Source: Kitasatospora sp. NBC_01287
GTDB lineage: Bacteria; Actinomycetota; Actinomycetes; Streptomycetales; Streptomycetaceae
Length of the DNA stretch: 64,000 nt
Assembly: GCF_026340565.1 (NCBI RefSeq)
Contig: NZ_JAPEPB010000001.1
Location: 2,642,501-2,706,500 of the forward strand
Direction of reading: 5' to 3'
The notes beneath the pieces were generated by a model. That model did not search any database and was not told the origin of the DNA. It saw only the letters and a program-made list of their open reading frames with translations. The position numbers and the translations under genes were made by a program. Positions 41,585 to 49,365 of this stretch are shown in pieces (position 1 is the stretch's first letter; every line of letters begins with the position of its first letter).

Positions 41585-42304
41585 TCAGTGCCCCATACCC
41601 AATCCGCCGTCCACGGGAATGACGGCTCCAGTGATGTACGCGGCCTCGTCGGAAGCGAGGAACCGCACGGTGGAGGCGACCTCGGCGGGCGCGGCGTACC
41701 GGCCCAGCGGCACCCCCGAGACGATCTCCTTGCGGCGCTCCTCGCTGAGCACCGCGGTCATGTCGGTGTCCACGAAGCCGGGAGAGACCACGTTGACGGT
41801 GATGCTGCGCGGGCCGTACTCGCGGGCCAGCGAGCGGGCGAAGCCGATCAGCCCGGCCTTCGAGGCGGCGTAGTTGGCCTGTCCCGGCGAGCCCGCCAGG
41901 CCGACCACCGAGGAGACCAGCACGATCCGGCCCCTGCGGGCCCGCAGCATCTTGGCCGAGGCGCGCTTGACCACCCGGAAGGTCCCGGTCAGGTTGGTCT
42001 CGATCACCGAGGTGAAGTCGTCCTCGGTCATCCGGAGCATCAGCACGTCCTTGGTGATGCCGGCGTTGGCCACCAGCACCTCGACCGGGCCGTTCGCGGC
42101 CTCGATCTCGGTGAAGGCCGCGTCCACCTGCGCGGCGTCGTTGATGTCGCAGCGCACCGCGAGCACCCCGAGCCCGGCCAGCTCCTCGGGCAGCTCGCCG
42201 GAGCGGCTGGTGATGGCGACCTTCTCGCCCGCCTCGGCGAAGGCCTGGGCGATGGCGAGGCCGATGCCCCGGTTACCTCCGGTGACGAGAACCGAGCGGC
42301 TCAA
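41585..42304 (-). CDS. fabG: 3-oxoacyl-ACP reductase FabG
   Basis: A 239-residue SDR that reduces beta-ketoacyl-ACP in fatty-acid synthesis: TGGNRGIG, NAGIT, Y-A-A-S-K and V-D-G-G. The start is TTG 42304 with GAGAGG upstream, giving MSRSVLVTGG; there is no ATG or GTG nearby. It is the first gene of the fabG-fabI operon. The 275-nt gap to the next gene (42305-42579) should hold the promoters and contains no gene. Confidence 0.93.
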   Translation of the reverse strand: MSRSVLVTGGNRGIGLAIAQAFAEAGEKVAITSRSGELPEELAGLGVLAVRCDINDAAQVDAAFTEIEAANGPVEVLVANAGITKDVLMLRMTEDDFTSVIETNLTGTFRVVKRASAKMLRARRGRIVLVSSVVGLAGSPGQANYAASKAGLIGFARSLAREYGPRSITVNVVSPGFVDTDMTAVLSEERRKEIVSGVPLGRYAAPAEVASTVRFLASDEAAYITGAVIPVDGGLGMGH

Positions 42305-42579
42305 CGATCCACCTCTCCCTTTTCCTGGTTGCGTGACGCGTCCGGAACGTACGCAGTGTGACGCTATCGGTTGCCTCCGCACCGCGACGAATCTGGGCTC
42401 CACAGGTGATCAGGGCCGGAACTGTCGCATTCCGACAATGCGCGCCCCCACCCGACCGGTGCCGGCTGTCGGGAACGCCGAACGGTCGATACCCGTTGCC
42501 CTGTCGGTGCGGGCCGGTCGAGTCGTAGCCTGTGCCCCGACCGAATGCCGAGAACACACCAGTAAAGGGCGGCATCCCG

Positions 42580-43746
42580 ATGAGCGAGGCAAACCCCCAG
42601 GCCAGTCGGCGCCGGGGCCGGCTGCTCACCCTGACCACCGCGGCCGTCGGCATCGGCGCGGCGGCCTGGGCACTGCGCGAGGTCCCCGCCGCCTTCGGGC
42701 GCGACCCCGACGCCGAGCACGACGACCGGATCCGCAACTCCCCCCAGTTCGCGGACGGCACCTTCCACAACGCGCCCTCCTCGGTGGCCCGCGCGCCGCA
42801 GCGCTTCTCGCCGACCGACCCGGCCGCGCTGCGCCGCTTCCTGACCGAGCGGGCCGGCCGCACACCCGGCCGCCCGGTGCCGCTGATCCGCGAGGCGGGC
42901 CCCGCCGACCGGCCGGCCGCCCAGGAGGTGGCGATCACCTGGTACGGCCACGCCTCCGCGCTGGTCGAGATCGAGGGTGCCCGGGTACTGCTCGACCCGA
43001 TCTGGAGCGAGCGCTGCTCGCCCTCCGCGCACGTGGGCCCCAAGCGGCTGCACCCGGTGCCGGTGGAGCTGGAGGACCTGCCCGCGGTGGACGTGGTGCT
43101 GATCTCGCACGACCACTACGACCACCTGGACATGTCGACGGTCAAGCGCCTGCTGCGCAGCCAGTCGGCGCCGTTCGCGGTGCCGCTGGGCATCGGCGGC
43201 CACCTGCGGCGCTGGGGCGTGCCGGAGCACCGGATCATCGAGCTGGACTGGGACGAGACCTGCACCCTGGGCGACCTGACCGTCACCCTGACCGCCGCCC
43301 ACCACTTCTCCGGCCGCTCGCTGACCCGCAACACCACGCTCTGGGGCTCCTGGGTGATCGCCGGCCGGCGCCGCAAGGTCTTCTACACCGGCGACTCCGG
43401 CTACTTCGAGGGCTACGCGGCGATCGGCGCCGAGCACGGCCCGTTCGACGCCTCGCTGGTGCAGATCGGCGCCTACGACCAGTACTGGGCGGACATCCAC
43501 CTCAGCCCCGAGGACGCGGTGCTGGCCCACCAGGAGCTGGGCGGCGGGCTGCTGATCCCGGTGCACTGGTGCACGTTCAACCTGGGCCTGCACCCGTGGG
43601 CCGAGCCGGTGGAGCGGCTGCTCGCCGAGGCCAAGGCGCAGGGCGTGCCGGTGGCGGTGCCGCGCCCGGGCGAGCGGGTGGAGGTGGCCGACCCGCCGGA
43701 GCTCGACCCCTGGTGGGCCGATCTGGCTCCCACCGGCGAGAACTGA
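42580..43746 (+). CDS. Metallo-beta-lactamase fold hydrolase (NAPE-PLD/UlaG-like)
   Basis: A 388-residue protein. It starts with a basic residue cluster and one hydrophobic segment (a possible membrane anchor or Tat-like signal, RRRGRLLTLTTAAVGIGAAAW). The MBL domain has I-T-W-Y-G-H-A-S, the zinc motif S-H-D-H-Y-D-H-L-D, T-A-A-H-H-F-S-G-R, and a late P-V-H-W. The pattern resembles NAPE-PLD-type phosphodiesterases, but the substrate is unknown. AAAGGGC lies upstream of ATG 42580. Confidence 0.85.
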   Translation: MSEANPQASRRRGRLLTLTTAAVGIGAAAWALREVPAAFGRDPDAEHDDRIRNSPQFADGTFHNAPSSVARAPQRFSPTDPAALRRFLTERAGRTPGRPVPLIREAGPADRPAAQEVAITWYGHASALVEIEGARVLLDPIWSERCSPSAHVGPKRLHPVPVELEDLPAVDVVLISHDHYDHLDMSTVKRLLRSQSAPFAVPLGIGGHLRRWGVPEHRIIELDWDETCTLGDLTVTLTAAHHFSGRSLTRNTTLWGSWVIAGRRRKVFYTGDSGYFEGYAAIGAEHGPFDASLVQIGAYDQYWADIHLSPEDAVLAHQELGGGLLIPVHWCTFNLGLHPWAEPVERLLAEAKAQGVPVAVPRPGERVEVADPPELDPWWADLAPTGEN

Positions 43747-43880
43747 CGATTTGTCAGTTCAGCGGGTCGATATCTCCTGGCCGAAAGGGCAGTGGCAGGA
43801 CATGATGCGATGCGGGCCTCCCATACCCAGGGCGGGCCCGCACCGCTCACCGCACTTGCCCGTCACCTCCAGGGAGTCCG

Positions 43881-45431
43881 ATGCCGCCGACAGCCAGCAG
43901 TCCCGACGGCCGCCCCATCGATCCGCTCTTCCTCGCCCTGCCGCTGCGCCGGCTGGCCGCGGCCGCGCTCGACCGGGCCCGCCAACTCGGTGCCGGCCAC
44001 GCCGACTTCCGCCTGGAGCGGGTGCGCAGCGCGGCGCTGCGGCTGCGCGACGCCAAACCGGCGGGCAGCTCCGACACGGTGCGGCTGGGCTTCGCGGTGC
44101 GGGTGGTGCTGGACGGCGCCTGGGGCTTCGCGGCCGGGGTCGACCTGACCGAGCAGGCCGCCGCCCAGGTGGCCGAGCAGGCGGTCGCGGTGGCCAGGCT
44201 CTCGGCCCGGATCAGCGAGGCGGCCGGCGGCGGCGACCTGGTGGAGCTGGCCGACGAGCCGGTCCACCAGGACGTCACCTGGATCTCCGCCTACGAGATC
44301 AACCCCTTCGACGTGCCGGCCGCCGAGCGGGCCGCGCTGCTGGCCGACTGGAGCGCGGGCCTGCTGGCCGCCGACGGCGTCTCGCACGTGGACGCCTCGC
44401 TGCTGACCGTCCAGGAGAACAAGTTCTACGCCGACACCGCCGGCACCGTCACCACCCAGCAGCGGATCCGGCTGCACCCGGAGCTGGAGGCCGTCGCGGT
44501 CGACGGGCGCACCGGCGCCTTCGAGTCGATGCGCACGCTGGCCCCGCCGGCCGCACGCGGTTGGGAGTACCTGCGGGGCACCGGCTGGGACTGGGCGGAC
44601 GAACTGGCCAGGATCCCCGAGTACCTGGCCGAGAAGGTCAAGGCGCCCAGCGTCCGGGCCGGCGTCCACGACCTGGTGATCGACCCCACCAACCTCTGGC
44701 TCACCATCCACGAGTCGGTCGGCCACGCCACCGAGTTGGACCGCGCGCTCGGTTACGAGGCCGCCTACGCCGGGACCTCCTTCGCCACCTTCGACCAGCT
44801 CGGCACCCTGAGGTACGGCTCGGAGCTGATGCACGTCACCGGCGACCGCACCGCCGAACACGGCCTGGCCACCATCGGCTACGACGACGAGGGAGTGGCC
44901 ACCCAGTCCTGGGACCTGGTCAGGGACGGGATCCTGACCGGCTACCAGCTCGACCGGCGGATGGCCAGGCTCAAGGGCCTGGGCCGGTCCAACGGCTGCG
45001 CCTTCGCCGACTCCCCCGCGCACGTTCCGGTGCAGCGGATGGCGAACGTCTCGCTGCGGCCCGCCGCCGACGGCCCGAGCACGGCCGAGCTCTGCGCCGA
45101 CGTGCGGGACGGCCTCTACCTGGTCGGCGACCGGTCCTGGTCGATCGACATGCAGCGCTACAACTTCCAGTTCACCGCGCAGCGCGCCTACGCCATCAAG
45201 AACGGCGAGCTGGCCGGCCAGGTCAAGGACTTCGCCTACCAGGCCACCACCACCGAGTTCTGGGGGTCGATGAAGGCGGTGGGCGGACCCCAGACCTACG
45301 TCCTGGGAGGGGCTTTCAACTGCGGAAAGGCCCAACCCGGCCAGGTTGCGGCAGTCTCCCACGGCTGCCCGTCGGCCTTGTTCCGTGGGGTCAGCATCCT
45401 CAACACGGTGCAGGAGTCCGGGCGCTCCTGA
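43881..45431 (+). CDS. tldD: TldD family metalloprotease; 3' end probably replaced by incoming DNA
   Basis: A 516-residue TldD/PmbA-family protein. It has the metal motif H-E-S-V-G-H and the C-terminal Cys ligand in F-N-C-G-K, so it looks complete. TldD pairs with TldE, which lies 7.2 kb downstream instead of adjacent. A second, shorter copy of its C-terminal coding region touches tldE (52442-52618), so the present 3' end is probably not the original. AGGGAG precedes ATG 43881. Confidence 0.93.
   Translation: MPPTASSPDGRPIDPLFLALPLRRLAAAALDRARQLGAGHADFRLERVRSAALRLRDAKPAGSSDTVRLGFAVRVVLDGAWGFAAGVDLTEQAAAQVAEQAVAVARLSARISEAAGGGDLVELADEPVHQDVTWISAYEINPFDVPAAERAALLADWSAGLLAADGVSHVDASLLTVQENKFYADTAGTVTTQQRIRLHPELEAVAVDGRTGAFESMRTLAPPAARGWEYLRGTGWDWADELARIPEYLAEKVKAPSVRAGVHDLVIDPTNLWLTIHESVGHATELDRALGYEAAYAGTSFATFDQLGTLRYGSELMHVTGDRTAEHGLATIGYDDEGVATQSWDLVRDGILTGYQLDRRMARLKGLGRSNGCAFADSPAHVPVQRMANVSLRPAADGPSTAELCADVRDGLYLVGDRSWSIDMQRYNFQFTAQRAYAIKNGELAGQVKDFAYQATTTEFWGSMKAVGGPQTYVLGGAFNCGKAQPGQVAAVSHGCPSALFRGVSILNTVQESGRS
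45160..45218 (+). repeat. Direct repeat copy 1 of the tldD 3' region
   Basis: 59 bp in tldD that match 52443-52501 at 56 of 59 positions. The second copy lies beside tldE and brackets the inserted DNA. Confidence 0.9.
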
Positions 45432-45466
45432 GAAGCGGGCATCCGAGCCCCCGGTCGTCACCCGGA

Positions 45467-46990
45467 CTACGCGTTCATCTTCGGCATGACGGCCTGGGCG
45501 AATTGAGCGGGCGTCTCGCAGCCGCCTCCGCCGATGACGTTGGACGGGACGCTGTAGAGGACGGCCGCGTACCCGTCTCGGAGCCTCCAGTCGACCTCGC
45601 AGCTCTCGCTGCCCTGGTCCTTGTAAGCGACGGCGGAGGGAATCAGGCCGGTGTGCACGTCCGTGGCATTCACGGCAGTGCGGTGGGGCAGGAGCTGGAT
45701 CGCGGCGTGGGAGTACGCGAGCGTGAGGTCCGCGCCGTAGACGGTGGGTGGCCCGCTCCTCCAGGCACAGGTGGCGACTGCCGTTCCGCCCGTCGACGAA
45801 CCACCGGCCGTTCCCACGGTCGTGAGCGCGAACTGATCGATGAGCGCGTTGTCGATCACGTCGCAGGGGTTGCCGCTCCATCGGGCGGGGGTGGCGGTCC
45901 CGGGGCTGCGGCTCGTGCCCTGCGTGGACCCCGGTGTCGCGTGAGGCCGGGGGTTCATCGCCACGGCCGCGACCGTACCCCCGGTGACGACGACGGCCAG
46001 CGCGATCCCGGTGGCGAGCAGACGGCGGCGCCTGGGGCCGGGCCGCGCGGACGGGTCCGTCTCGCCACCGGAGCCGGACGTCCCCGGGGAGTCGTCCGGC
46101 GGCGGCGTGCCCGGCGGGTCCGGCAGGATCAGGGTCGCGTGTCGGCGTTCGCTGATGAGCGCGCTGACGCTGGCGGGCAGCCATTGGGTGTCATTGGACG
46201 AGGTCGAGAGGAGGCGGACCACCTCCGAGACGTCGGGGCGCTGCTCGGGCTCGGGGACGAGACAGCGGGTGAGGAAGGCGGCGAGTTCGGCGGGGACGCC
46301 GACGAGATCGGGCTTCTCGTGGATGGTCCGGTACAGGACGGCTTCGGGTCGCCCCTCCCCGAAGGGGTGCCGCCCGGTCGCCGCGAAGATCAGCACGCAG
46401 GCGAGGGCGAAGATGTCGGAGGCGGGTCCGGTGGTCCTGCCGCGTGCGTGCTCCGGCGACATGTAGCCGGGGGTGCCGATGAGCGTGGTCGTGTGCTGGG
46501 CGGCGTCCAGCGCGCTGGCGATGCCGAAGTCGATGACCCTGGGGCCGTCGTCGGCGACGATGACGTTGCCCGGCTTGAGGTCGCGGTGGACCAGGCCGGC
46601 GGCGTGGATGGCAGCCAGGCCCTCGGCCAGGCCGGATCCGAGGACCCGGAGTGCGGTGTGCGGCAGCGGGCCGAGCCGGCGGACGGCCTCCTGAAGGGTC
46701 GGTCCGGGGATGTAGGCGGTGACCGACCACGGCGGGTCGGCCTGCGGGTCGGCGTCCACCACCTGCGCGGTGTAGAAGCCCCCTACTTTGCGGGCGGCCG
46801 CCACCTCGTGGGCGAAGCGGCGCCGGAAGTCGGGGTCATGCGCGAACTCGGGATTCACCACCTTGACCGCGACCAGGCGGCCGCCTTGCGAGCGCCCGAG
46901 GTAGACCTGTCCCATCCCGCCGCGGCCGAGCCGCCTGAGCAGTTCGTAGGGGCCGATCCGGCGAGGATCGGCTGGGTCGAGTGGCTCCAT
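45467..46990 (-). CDS. Membrane Ser/Thr protein kinase (PASTA-less, PknB-like catalytic domain)
   Basis: A 507-residue kinase with all catalytic motifs: G-rich loop GRGGMG (22-27), Lys43 in VAVKVV, HRDLKPGN (135-142), D-F-G (154-156) and S-P-E. A Pro/Ser linker, one transmembrane helix (~325-345) and an extracytoplasmic domain with four Cys follow. Its ATG overlaps the stop of the upstream WD40 gene by one base (TGATG), so the two are translationally coupled. Confidence 0.93.
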   Translation of the reverse strand: MEPLDPADPRRIGPYELLRRLGRGGMGQVYLGRSQGGRLVAVKVVNPEFAHDPDFRRRFAHEVAAARKVGGFYTAQVVDADPQADPPWSVTAYIPGPTLQEAVRRLGPLPHTALRVLGSGLAEGLAAIHAAGLVHRDLKPGNVIVADDGPRVIDFGIASALDAAQHTTTLIGTPGYMSPEHARGRTTGPASDIFALACVLIFAATGRHPFGEGRPEAVLYRTIHEKPDLVGVPAELAAFLTRCLVPEPEQRPDVSEVVRLLSTSSNDTQWLPASVSALISERRHATLILPDPPGTPPPDDSPGTSGSGGETDPSARPGPRRRRLLATGIALAVVVTGGTVAAVAMNPRPHATPGSTQGTSRSPGTATPARWSGNPCDVIDNALIDQFALTTVGTAGGSSTGGTAVATCAWRSGPPTVYGADLTLAYSHAAIQLLPHRTAVNATDVHTGLIPSAVAYKDQGSESCEVDWRLRDGYAAVLYSVPSNVIGGGGCETPAQFAQAVMPKMNA

Positions 46991-49068
46991 CAGCTCACCC
47001 TCCACAGCTCGACGGCGCCCAGGAGGTCGGTGGTCTGGGTGGTCGCCGCCAGCAGCTTGCCGTCAGGGCTGAACGCCAGGTTCTTGGCGCCGCCGCGGCC
47101 CGCGGGGACCGAGGCGACCTGGGTGCGGGTGGGGAGGTCCCACAGTGTCACCTCCGTCTGTCCGTCGACGCTCACGGCGATGGTGGTGCCGTCGGGACTG
47201 AGGGCCGCGAACTCGTAGCGGGAGTCGGGCGTGCCGATGTTGGCCTTCAGCGTGTGCGAGGTCATGTCCCAGATAGCGATGCCTCCGTAGGAGCCGACGA
47301 GGGTACGGCCGTCGGCGCTGAAGGACAGGGACAGGACGCCGCCCAGTTCGGTGCGGTCGAGCGCGAACGTGGCCACCGGCGTGAAGGACGCCGTGTCCCA
47401 CAGCTGGACCCCGTTCTGCTGGTCCGATCCGTAGCCCGCGGCCAGCACGCCTCCGTCCGGGCTGAAGGCGACGCACATCACGGCGCTGGTCACGCTGGCG
47501 GCGCCCGGGCCGACCACCAGGCTCGCGAGCAGCTTTCCTGAACCGACCTCCCAGACCTGGACCTTCCCCACGCAGCCGCGCCCGCTGCGCCCGAGCGCCA
47601 GCAGGCGGCCGTCCGGACTCAGCGCGACGGCGTTCCCCAGCGACAAGGTGGTCCCCTCGGTGCCGGAGACCACCGAGATCACCTTCTTGAAGTTCGCGAT
47701 GTCGGTGGTGGGGGTCACTTCCCAGACGGTGACGCCGAGGCGGTCGCCCGCGATGTCCCCGGTGTTGAAATCGGGCGGCAGCATGTAACTGCCTGCCAGC
47801 AGGTTGGTGCGACTGAAAGCCACAGAGTTGATCATGCTGTTGTCCACTTCGGGCACGGTGAGGACGGCGTCGGCCCCCTGGCCGCCCGGGTCGCGAAAGA
47901 CGTTGAGCTGGCCCTGATCCGTGCCGGAGGCGAGGAACGTGCCGTCGGGGCTGAAGGCGAGGGCGTGGACATCGCTCTGCGCTCCGACGCCCATGGTCCG
48001 CAGCGGCTGCACCTGCACGGCGCGCCCGTGGCCGCCCGCCGCGCCGGTGATGCCCGCCGTGCCGGTGACGCGGCGGCCTTGGGGGGAGCTGCCGGCGCGC
48101 GATCCGAGCCAGAGGCCGACGGGGACGCCGACGGCGGCGAGTGTGCCGGCGCCCGCCAGCGCCAGCACGGTCCTGCGACTCGGACCCGGGACCCGGTTCC
48201 GGGCGTCCGCGTCCGCCTGCCGGTCCACGACCATGTCCGCGAGGGACGAGGGGAGCCATGCCGTGGAGCCGGAGCCGGCCAGCTGCCGGCGGATCTCCTG
48301 AAGCCTCGGGCGATCGTCGGGGTTCTTGGTGAGGCAGGCGCTGACCAGACCCAGCAGGGGGGCGGGCACCCCGGACAGGTCGGGGTCCTCGGCGACGATG
48401 CGGTGCAGTGCGGCGGAGCCGGTGTCCCGGCCGAAGGGAGGGTTCCCGGTGACGGCGAAGACGAGGAGACCGCCGAGCGCGAACACGTCGGAGGCGGTCC
48501 CGCTCACGCCGGTACGGATCTGCTCGGGTGCCAGGAACGAGCCCGAGACCGCGCCGACCGTCCGGGAGGGGTGAGCCTCGTCCCAGGCGTGCGCCAGCGC
48601 GAAGTCGGTCACGCGGGGACCGTCACCGGCGAGGATCACATTGCCGGGTGTGAGGTCGCGGTGGAGCAGGCCCGCGGCGTGGACGGCCTCCAGCGCCTCG
48701 GCCAGGCCGGCTCCCAGCACCCGTACACCCTCGTGGGGCAGCGGCCCGTGCGCGGCCACGGCCTCCGCGAGGGACGGGCCGGGTATGTAGGCGCCGGCCA
48801 GCCACAAGGGGGTGTCGTCCGGACCGGCGTCCACCACCTGCGCGACGTAGAAACCGCTGACCGCGCGGACGGACGTCACCGTCTCCCGGAACCGGTCGCG
48901 GAACCGCGCGTCCGCGGCCAACTCGGGTGCGACCACTCGCAGGGCGACGAGCCGGCCCCCGCGGGAGCGTCCCAGGAAGACCTGACCCAGCCGCCCCTGA
49001 CCCAGCCTTCCCAGCAACTGATACCCGCCGACCTCGCGCGGATCTCCCGCCTGCAGGGCCTGAACCAT
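46990..49068 (-). CDS. WD40-repeat protein with degenerate (pseudo)kinase domain
   Basis: A 692-residue protein. The N-terminal kinase fold keeps the G-rich loop (GQGRLG) and A-P-E but lacks key residues: the ATP-binding Lys is Arg44 (VALRVV), HRDLKPxN reads HRDLTPGN, and DFG reads DFA (156-158). A transmembrane helix or Tat-like segment (RRTVLALAGAGTLAAVGVPVG) leads to about seven WD40/propeller repeats (~375-692; 'LAFSPDGTFLASG', 'VALSPDGRLLALG', 'VAFSPDGGVLAAG', 'LAFSPDGKLLAAT'). It is the upstream partner of the active kinase. ATG 49068 follows GGAGGA. Confidence 0.9.
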   Translation of the reverse strand: MVQALQAGDPREVGGYQLLGRLGQGRLGQVFLGRSRGGRLVALRVVAPELAADARFRDRFRETVTSVRAVSGFYVAQVVDAGPDDTPLWLAGAYIPGPSLAEAVAAHGPLPHEGVRVLGAGLAEALEAVHAAGLLHRDLTPGNVILAGDGPRVTDFALAHAWDEAHPSRTVGAVSGSFLAPEQIRTGVSGTASDVFALGGLLVFAVTGNPPFGRDTGSAALHRIVAEDPDLSGVPAPLLGLVSACLTKNPDDRPRLQEIRRQLAGSGSTAWLPSSLADMVVDRQADADARNRVPGPSRRTVLALAGAGTLAAVGVPVGLWLGSRAGSSPQGRRVTGTAGITGAAGGHGRAVQVQPLRTMGVGAQSDVHALAFSPDGTFLASGTDQGQLNVFRDPGGQGADAVLTVPEVDNSMINSVAFSRTNLLAGSYMLPPDFNTGDIAGDRLGVTVWEVTPTTDIANFKKVISVVSGTEGTTLSLGNAVALSPDGRLLALGRSGRGCVGKVQVWEVGSGKLLASLVVGPGAASVTSAVMCVAFSPDGGVLAAGYGSDQQNGVQLWDTASFTPVATFALDRTELGGVLSLSFSADGRTLVGSYGGIAIWDMTSHTLKANIGTPDSRYEFAALSPDGTTIAVSVDGQTEVTLWDLPTRTQVASVPAGRGGAKNLAFSPDGKLLAATTQTTDLLGAVELWRVS

Positions 49069-49292
49069 CGACTGTCCTCCTCCGTGCGACGTGCTCCGCA
49101 CGCACTGATCCGTACCTGAGGCCCACTCGGACGCCCCGACGTCGCCGCTGTCGGAAGGCAGACCCGCCACCGGGGACGGCAGGATCGGATGTCCGCGCAG
49201 CGGCGGCGTGGGCCGGGCTCACTGCTGGTGCCGTTGGACCGGACACCCTGAAGCGATCATGACCTCCGGTGCGGCCGGTCAACAGTTCATGC

Positions 49293-49312
49293 ACCGGTCA
49301 TCCGTGACCGGT
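49293..49312. promoter_or_regulatory. Palindromic operator candidate between the kinase and NACHT operons
   Basis: Perfect 8-bp inverted repeat ACCGGTCA-TCCG-TGACCGGT, with an extra CCGGTCA half-site at about 49275, in the 297-nt divergent region. The XRE domain encoded at 49366 is a possible ligand. No other gene is seen in 49069-49365. A weaker CTTAC/GTAAG repeat follows at about 49338-49353. Confidence 0.55.
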
Positions 49313-49365
49313 CGTCACGATAGGCTCTGCGCACGTACTTACCGCGCAGTAAGGATGGGCGGGCC

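Noticed and set aside
43863..46184. 773-residue minus-strand open frame across tldD
   Set aside because: Antisense to tldD and out of frame with the kinase gene; low-complexity composition.
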